DNA of 64,000 bases from Cryptomeria japonica (lineage: Eukaryota; Streptophyta; Pinopsida; Cupressales; Cupressaceae): assembly GCF_030272615.1 (NCBI RefSeq), contig NC_081405.1:609384677-609448676 (forward strand), written 5' to 3'. The notes beneath the pieces are model-generated. The model was not told the DNA's origin. It searched no databases and worked only from the letters and a program-made list of their open reading frames with translations. Shown one piece after another: positions 57,971 to 64,000 of this stretch. Both the position numbers and the translations under genes were made by a program. Numbering within the stretch: position 1 is the stretch's first letter; every line of letters starts with the position of its first letter.

Positions 57971-58439
57971 GCTATGGAGTTGTATGAGCAACTTGAAGAA
58001 AAGTGATCACCTATCAGTTGTTGATTAATTGACTATGACCAAGAGGTCTCTTGATGATTTTATGGGATATTTCAACTTCATATTTCAAAAGACTTGGGAT
58101 ATATCTCTATCTTGCTGAATTTTCTCCAAATCATTTCTTCTTATTCTACCTAAGAGCACTTAATAGTGATCTAGATTTTATTATACTACCATGGGTGGAA
58201 TAAGCTTATCTAATGAATATGACATTATGACAAGGAAAAAAAAAATTAGACAAGCCAAAAACATATCTTTAAGGCCATTATTGTGTTTGTTTCCAAAGGT
58301 CCCTCTACAATACCCCACTTAGGAACCTATCGCCATTGCACCTGCAAGTTAGTCATATACCTATGTTGCATCTTTAAATGGTTATATGAATTCAAAATCC
58401 TATTATAGAACATTGGAAATGAGTTAGTAACAATAATGA
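57971..58439. other. unresolved stretch between gypsy relic and LTR
   Basis: May hold scrambled RT N-terminal sequence on the minus strand up to about 58200. No clear frame. Confidence 0.35.
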
Positions 58440-58871
58440 GGTAGGTTAGTGTAGGTTTTTTAATTCCTAGTTGGGTTTATTTTCCCTTTTCTTCTAGGTT
58501 TTTTGTATAGTTTTATTAAGATTTCTTAGGTTAATAAAGCATCTGTTACTTAAGTAAAGTGGGTGTTGAGGTGTCATCATGCTATGAGGAGGTGCATTTA
58601 CTATGTTTTGACCATCATGCTGGTCTTTCCTCATTGGCTAGTATTGCCACCTCCATTCTTCACTTGATCCTATATAAACATGCTGCCTAGCTTGTATTTT
58701 CATATTGGATATCAGAGATATAGAGATTTTTCTTGATGATATTATTTTGTTGAGAATTCACATCAAGTCAATGTAGTATTGTTATTATGTCCATTTTATT
58801 TCCATTTTTTTCTTCTAATACTTTCAATTCGATTCTGGTTTAAATTTTTTTACTTTTTTTAGATTTTAACA
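58440..58871 (+). repeat. LTR 3' portion with promoter-like box, plus orientation
   Basis: Ends gattttaaca at 58871 and is followed at once by a PBS. A TATA box (cctatataaac) lies at about 58670-58680. The start is undetermined and no second copy is in the window. Confidence 0.5.
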
Positions 58872-58886
58872 TGGTATCAAAGACTG
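58872..58886 (+). other. primer binding site-like sequence
   Basis: TGGTATCAAAGACTG, like the Met-tRNA complement of copia elements, directly after the LTR end. Confidence 0.55.
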
Positions 58887-59469
58887 TTTTGTAAGATTAG
58901 ATCTGTATAGTGATCTTGTAAAGCACTATTTTTTATTTTTCTCTTGCATTGCATACAAACTGGAGAATAGAAAAGTTTGATGAAGATGTGATAATCCTTG
59001 TCATTGCATGTTTGTCTTTCTCTTGATCTGGGTAATTACAATATTTTAGAGAATTCTAGGAGAATTTCTTTCTGTCCCATTGCGTCTGAGAGGCTCGATA
59101 AAGTCAAGATTGATTTTTTTTCCACCAAAATCCTAGAATATTTGTTGTAGCTAGAAAACAAGGATTTTTGAAGCTCATATTTGGAAGATAGCTTTTAAAT
59201 GAGGCATTTTGAGGCCAAACAGACCTTTCTATTGTGTTTGGAAGGCCCAAAAACCTCCATTTTTATATAAATATTGTCTATATTTGGGCACAAGAACTTG
59301 ACAAAGATCATTTTTGTAGAGTGGCATTTTTTCTTTTGGAGCATCATTTCATCAAAGTCATTGATGGACTCAATCTCCTAGGATCACCTACAAAATCAAG
59401 ATCAACCTTCTACATAAGAGAAACAAAGAGGATGAAATGCTAGGAAATGGTGTAATAACAAAATAATGA
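58887..59469 (+). other. internal remnant after the 58871 LTR
   Basis: No domain recognised. The 69-codon frame at 59234-59443 has no known motif. It is cut off by the LTR of element J, whose insertion is the likely cause. Confidence 0.4.
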
Positions 59470-60745
59470 TATTATCACACTCCAAGTTATACAATATTGA
59501 TTAGTACCCCCTTGTACTGAGCGAGATGATATGAACTCATCCAAGTTGTTGCTACTTATCAAATTGCCATTAGTTTTATATACAAAGTCATTCTATATAC
59601 TCTAGTCGGTTACCACTACCGAAATATTTAGTCAGTATGAACAACCTAGTCAGTTATAGAAGGAAAACAGTCACAAAGCCTTGTATACATCGAGCTGTCT
59701 ACCGAGTGTTATTTCATGTCTACCGACCAGTAAAGATAATACACCGAGTTGATATACACTAAGTGAAACGTGTTACCAGATTCATTGAACCTAGACACAC
59801 ATTTGAAAACATGTTACAAGATCGAGGCACACAGAACCATTATCACATTGGAAATTGCACATATAGATTTTGTATAATTTTAAGGTCATCTAACCAATGA
59901 AATATTGTGCATGGTTATTTATTCGAGAAATCATGTTTGTAAGATCGAAGAAATGAATCAGATCACCGACTTAAGAAGTCTATTTATACAACATGAATTT
60001 AGGGTTAGAAACATATGTGAATGTGAGAAATGTGTGTGCATATGTGTATGAAGCAAGACTTATGTGATACATGAGAAATCACAGAGTATTATGACTGTTA
60101 CAGAGACACAGAGGTCACCGAGAAGGTTATCAGAGAATAGTCAAGGAACAGAGTAAATAGAAGGGTTTGCCAAGTTACTTTATGAGTTACCGAGGTATGC
60201 TATAGGCAAGGTAATCTTATTTTGAGCACATAGAATCTACTACAGCATTTCAGATGTAAAGTTAAGGATATTTGTAAAGTCTTATTGTAATATTTTGAAG
60301 TTGTAAGAGAAACCTTTAATAGGGTAAAAGACTCTAATCAGTTCTATAAATTGTAAATCCTCTAACCAAGTGCAACATATATATAGGGTTTTAAAATCCT
60401 TTAGCAAGGTAGATCTAATAGATCTTGTTACTCCTAATAGGGTAAGCTATCAGAAATAGCTAAATATGTAGCTCTAACCGAGCACTCCTTATTATTGCAG
60501 TAGTGAAGTTGTGGGTGCCATCCCCACCATAGTATTTCTCTCTAACCAAGAGTTTCTGCATAACCAAAATATATGTGTTATGGAGTGAATCATGTATGAT
60601 TGTTACTTATTTGTTTTAGCTTTATGTTATGTTACAGTAGTTTTTGGTTTATCTATAACAGTAAACATATTGTTGAGAAAAGGATTTGAAGTACTGATTC
60701 ACCCCTCCCCTCTAAGTACATTAGCTTTCCATATTGGGCCTAACA
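59470..60745 (+). repeat. 5' LTR of element J (left end approximate)
   Basis: Right end ...gggcctaaca is fixed by the PBS. The left end is estimated from where sequence character changes near 59450-59470. Confidence 0.6.
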
Positions 60746-60747
60746 AT

Positions 60748-60765
60748 TGGTATCAGAGCTTGAAT
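60748..60765 (+). other. primer binding site of element J
   Basis: TGGTATCAGAGCTTGAAT, initiator-Met type, 2 bp after the LTR end. Confidence 0.85.
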
Positions 60766-60807
60766 CTTGGAAAAGGGTTTAACTACCTAAAGAGAAAGAT
60801 CTTATCA

Positions 60808-62157
60808 ATGGAAGGCTATAAACAATCTTGGAGGATTGTGTATCTACAAGAAGAGCTGGATAATGCAAATCAAGTGATTGTAGACATGCAAAGGCAAATG
60901 CAAAAATCTCTGAAAGTAAGGAGAAGATTATCTGATGACTTGCAGGATTCTCAAGAGTTAGTGGAACAAATCGAGACATCATCTGAGAACAGTATATCTG
61001 AATAAACTAAAGAAATGATTGGAATGTTGAAAGAAAAGAACAAAGCATTGGCTGATCAACTAAAAGCAATGAAAAGAGAACATGAACATTTCAGTACACA
61101 GATGACTGAAAATCTAGATGCATTAAGGATAGCCGAGGATAAAGCAAGAGATCTACAAAGAGAGAAACAACAACTTGAAGTCTTATTATCTGATAAGAAT
61201 GATGAAATCATAAGGCTAACTGGTATTCAACAAAATTTGATAGATCAACTAGGTTATACACATCATGAAGCAAATCTGAAAGATGATGAGAATCAAGCAT
61301 TGAAACTTGAAGTATCAAGGTTGAGAAATGAACTTGAAACAGGGAAGAAATCCAAGGAAACACTGAAGAAGAGTTATGAAGCATCAAAGATGTTGGATGA
61401 GAAACTGAACACAAGACCCTACAAAGAAGGAGGACTCGGTTACAAAGGAAAAGACTCTACTAAGAAGGGAATCTGCACTACCGAGAGAGGAGATTCATCA
61501 AAACAAGCTGGAAAAAGGAATAACATCAAAAGGAATAAGCCTATTTGCTACTACTATGAAAATCAAGGTCATATTGCCAACATGTGTCAAATCAGAAAAG
61601 GTAAGCAACCGAATACCACTAAGACCAATGGTTATTGTTACAATTGCAATAAATATGCTCACACATCTAATCAATGTAGGACAAAGTCTGTTAACAATTA
61701 TTAGAAAGCAAAATTCAAAGGGTTTTGTAAAAACTGCAATAGATATGGACATAGTACCGAGAAGTGTTGGTTTAAGCAAAAGAACCACATGTGGTCTACA
61801 CACCGAGCAAATACTAGAGGTTACTGAACTCACACAGATCCTTACCGACAATATTTTGTAGTACCATGGGATTACAATACAAGGATATGGTGTGAATGTT
61901 GTCAAAGATATGGACATATAAGTGCCAACTGCTTTATAAGGTTTGGAATGAATAACCGAAGATCATGGAGAAATCCTGGTATGGCATGTTTTCATTGTCA
62001 CAAAGTTGGACACTTGGCTGGAGATTGCAGAGATCAACCTACAGAAGACACTGAGGAAATAAAAGAGAAATTAAAGATGATTTGGAGAAAGAAGGAAATT
62101 GTGTCGAATAAAGAAAGCACCTTACCTACCAAGTTAGGTGCTCCCACTCCAAATTAA
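60808..62157 (+). pseudogene. Gag of element J: coiled coil plus five zinc knuckles
   Basis: One reading frame of 449 codons, interrupted by three stops (TAA 61003, TAG 61702, TGA near 61825) but no frameshift. ATG 60808 lies 43 bp after the PBS. Residues 1-200 are a long coiled coil (LQEELDNANQVIVDMQRQMQ; EVSRLRNELETGKKSKETLK). A basic linker follows, then five knuckles: CYYYENQGHIANMC (one Cys lost), CYNCNKYAHTSNQC (His shifted to AH), CKNCNRYGHSTEKC, CECCQRYGHISANC and CFHCHKVGHLAGDC. Most copia Gags have one or two knuckles. I see no UBN2 Gag domain. RNA binding is the expected role. Confidence 0.75.
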
Positions 62158-62711
62158 TCGGTAGAGGTATGAAGGGACTACATTCTCACAAGTTTAAATC
62201 TTAAACAGTTCCTATTTTAGTATGTACTGAATTCAAAATCTACATAGTAAGATGTAATAGTAAGTTTGAAATTCTATCAAAGTCTTTTGGAGCACTTTAC
62301 AGGAAAACTGTTAAGTTGGTGAATTCAGGAAGCTTGTCAAGTCGGTATATGAAGGAAATCTGGTTACTCGGTTAAACCACAAAAAAAGGGGAAAGAAAGT
62401 TAAGTGAATTGAGTGCATTTAATGTCTTTGACCTAACTTGCACGGAGCCCGATAAGTTGTTTTTGAGTACTTAAAAGGTTTTTCGCGGTCATTTTCATTC
62501 ACTAAGTTTTTGAGAAGCAGAGCAGAGTGAATCAAGGTGATCAAACCATCTTCAAAGCAAAATCTAAGGTATCTACATCGAATCTCATCGCATTGCTAAG
62601 CTGGTTTACTGAACTCATTAAGTTGTTATTATCTGCTGAGTGTGAAGTGTCTGCCATTTGTTAAGTTCTCAAACCCTAAGGTTCCTGTGTCAATTTTTAT
62701 CTGAAATCAAA
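62158..62711 (+). other. spacer between Gag and second ORF of element J
   Basis: Non-coding; stops in all frames. A tacttaaaagg TATA-like string near 62470 lies about 240 bp upstream of the second ORF and might serve as its own promoter. Confidence 0.4.
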
Positions 62712-64000
62712 ATGGCATCTAAGATCCAAGACCCCATTGTTGTCACAAATGTAGAAAAGCCCTCACTAAAATACTCTTTGACTCCCAAAATTGCATCTGA
62801 ACCGGATGACAAAACTGCTTTTTCACTCATCCTGGATCAAGTCTTGTTAGTTGAGGATGTGAGATTCTTCACAAAATGCCATGTTGAAGAACTCGGTCAT
62901 GTTGAGATCAAAGATGCATATGATGAATTGTGCATAGATGGTAAAATGGATAGCAAGTATGAGCATATCAAAATCAAGGGATTGACTAAAGCCCTAACCT
63001 ATCCCTATGTGTTCAAACCCTAGTGGGTCAAGTTTGTACTAAGTTGAGTGCATGATGATTCCATGTGGCTACAAGAGCAACAGTTTAAGATCACTAAAGA
63101 AATCATTCATCTGATCACTGGTTATCATATCTATGATCATGCTCGAGCACAGAAATTGATATCACAGAAGGAATTGATCAGTTTGACTGGAGCTGAATCG
63201 GATTACAAAGGTCTAAAGTTGAACAATGTCACTGATCCTGAACTCAAATTTGCCATTAGAGTAATTGGTTACTGTTTCTTCCAATCTGCAAGGGAAAACA
63301 GTGTACCCTGTGCAGCAGTGAACTTAGCATACAAAATTGTTAAGAAAGGCATGCAAATTGACTTGTGTGAAGTATTGTGGAATAACTTGTTTGAAAATCT
63401 GAACACAATCAGGAAGCCGAAGAAGAACAACATGGCAAATACTATAAAATTTGGATCACTACTTGTATGTATGTTTTTCTACTTTGAGAAGTTTTTTCCA
63501 ATAGTCGGTAAAGTTGTTTGAGAACTACACTGACCAATCACCCATCAGATCAATGACTTCATCAAGAAGTTAGGTGATAACTTTAAAGATATAATGGATG
63601 ATTACTTCAGCAAGTTCCAAGACAAAATGCATAACAGGTACCGGATTCCACCACAACTGGTAGAAAAATACAAAGATGAAATATGTTTTGAGGTCAACAC
63701 CGATTACTGTTATGTGAATGTTGTGGAACCGAGGACTCAATCTTTGTCACCTATGGTTTACGAGATAGATTTTGATATCACACAATAGAAAATTGATGCC
63801 TATCTATCATTGACAAGGCATACTATCGAGCTGAGGTATGGAACCTATGAAGAGGTGAAGGAAAAAGTAAAAATGAGCATTGTACTACCTAAGGCTACAA
63901 GAAAAGCTACAAAGATGATTAAGGCATTAACTAAGAAATTTGGAGAAGAGTCTTCCTCCACACCTGTCAAAGGAGTTCTAGTCATCACCAAAGAGGAGAT
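62712..64000 (+). pseudogene. second ORF of element J, unknown function (ORF-J), continues beyond window
   Basis: From ATG 62712 (MASKIQDPIVVTNVEK) one frame runs to the window end with five stops (63021, one near 63045, 63519, one near 63530, 63786) and no frameshift. The product is mostly helical and charged. A hydrophobic block NTIKFGSLLVCMFFYFEKFF (about 63440-63500) sits where ORF-G has its RPFGWYSLLMHLFLF block. Later comes VEKYKDEICFEVNTDYC. No known domain recognised; loosely like the helical plant transposon-associated proteins annotated as putative plant transposon proteins. It could be an element-encoded accessory protein or a captured gene. Confidence 0.5.

Larger units (their letters stand above)
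59470..64000 (+). mobile_element. element J: copia-type LTR element, continues beyond window
   Basis: A 5' LTR ending at 60745, a PBS, a Gag and a second ORF are present; no pol is reached by 64000 and the 3' LTR is outside. The LTR end block gattcacccctcccctct and ...cctaaca followed by attggtatcagagc are like the other copia elements here. The left LTR boundary is not determined. Confidence 0.7.

Overview
The window is plant nuclear DNA made almost entirely of LTR retrotransposons, many inserted into one another. I found no convincing host gene, tRNA, rRNA or CRISPR array. The AT-rich composition, the many old but still readable LTR elements, and the mix of Ty1/copia elements (SIRE/Maximus-like ends) with Ty3/gypsy Tat-type elements suggest a large-genome plant. 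A conifer or other gymnosperm is my inference, not a demonstrated identification.

Layout. Positions 1-1470 hold a minus-strand gag-like fragment with a possible PBS and LTR to its right. Positions 1611-5235 (minus) hold a decayed ORF of about 1,200 codons of unknown function with a promoter-like stretch upstream. Element A (6437-14897) is a Ty3/gypsy element with two 1,672-bp LTRs and a perfect TSD (AGGAG); it codes for a protease-bearing protein and a G-patch-like region but has no reverse transcriptase or integrase. Positions 15190-17640 hold a truncated copia LTR and a decayed gypsy gag.

The core is a nest between 17696 and 52776. Copia element D (minus, TSD TGAAC) contains copia element E (19560-26262, minus, TSD GTTCT), a solo LTR (29403-30459, TSD GATAG) and copia element C (31019-49592, plus). 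C contains in its 5' LTR the Tat-type gypsy element B (32022-44558, plus, TSD GTAAT). Removing the insertions leaves D at about 8.7 kb and C at about 6.0 kb, with coding domains in the expected order. B carries RT, two RNase H domains, integrase and an antisense plant-mobile-domain relic.

To the right, 53370-57970 (minus) holds a gypsy pol relic followed downstream by another unknown ORF relic. Positions 58440-58871 hold a plus-strand LTR end with PBS. From about 59470 a plus-strand element J runs off the window, with a 5' LTR, PBS, a coiled-coil Gag with five zinc knuckles, and a second unknown ORF.

A and B are relatives: A keeps the protease and G-patch part while B also has a degraded pol, so A looks like a non-autonomous element that would depend on B-like relatives. 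C, D and E encode the usual copia order Gag-protease-integrase-RT-RNase H, all broken by stops. LTR divergence estimated by eye (A about 3.6%, E about 7%, B about 10%, D and C higher) agrees with the nesting order.
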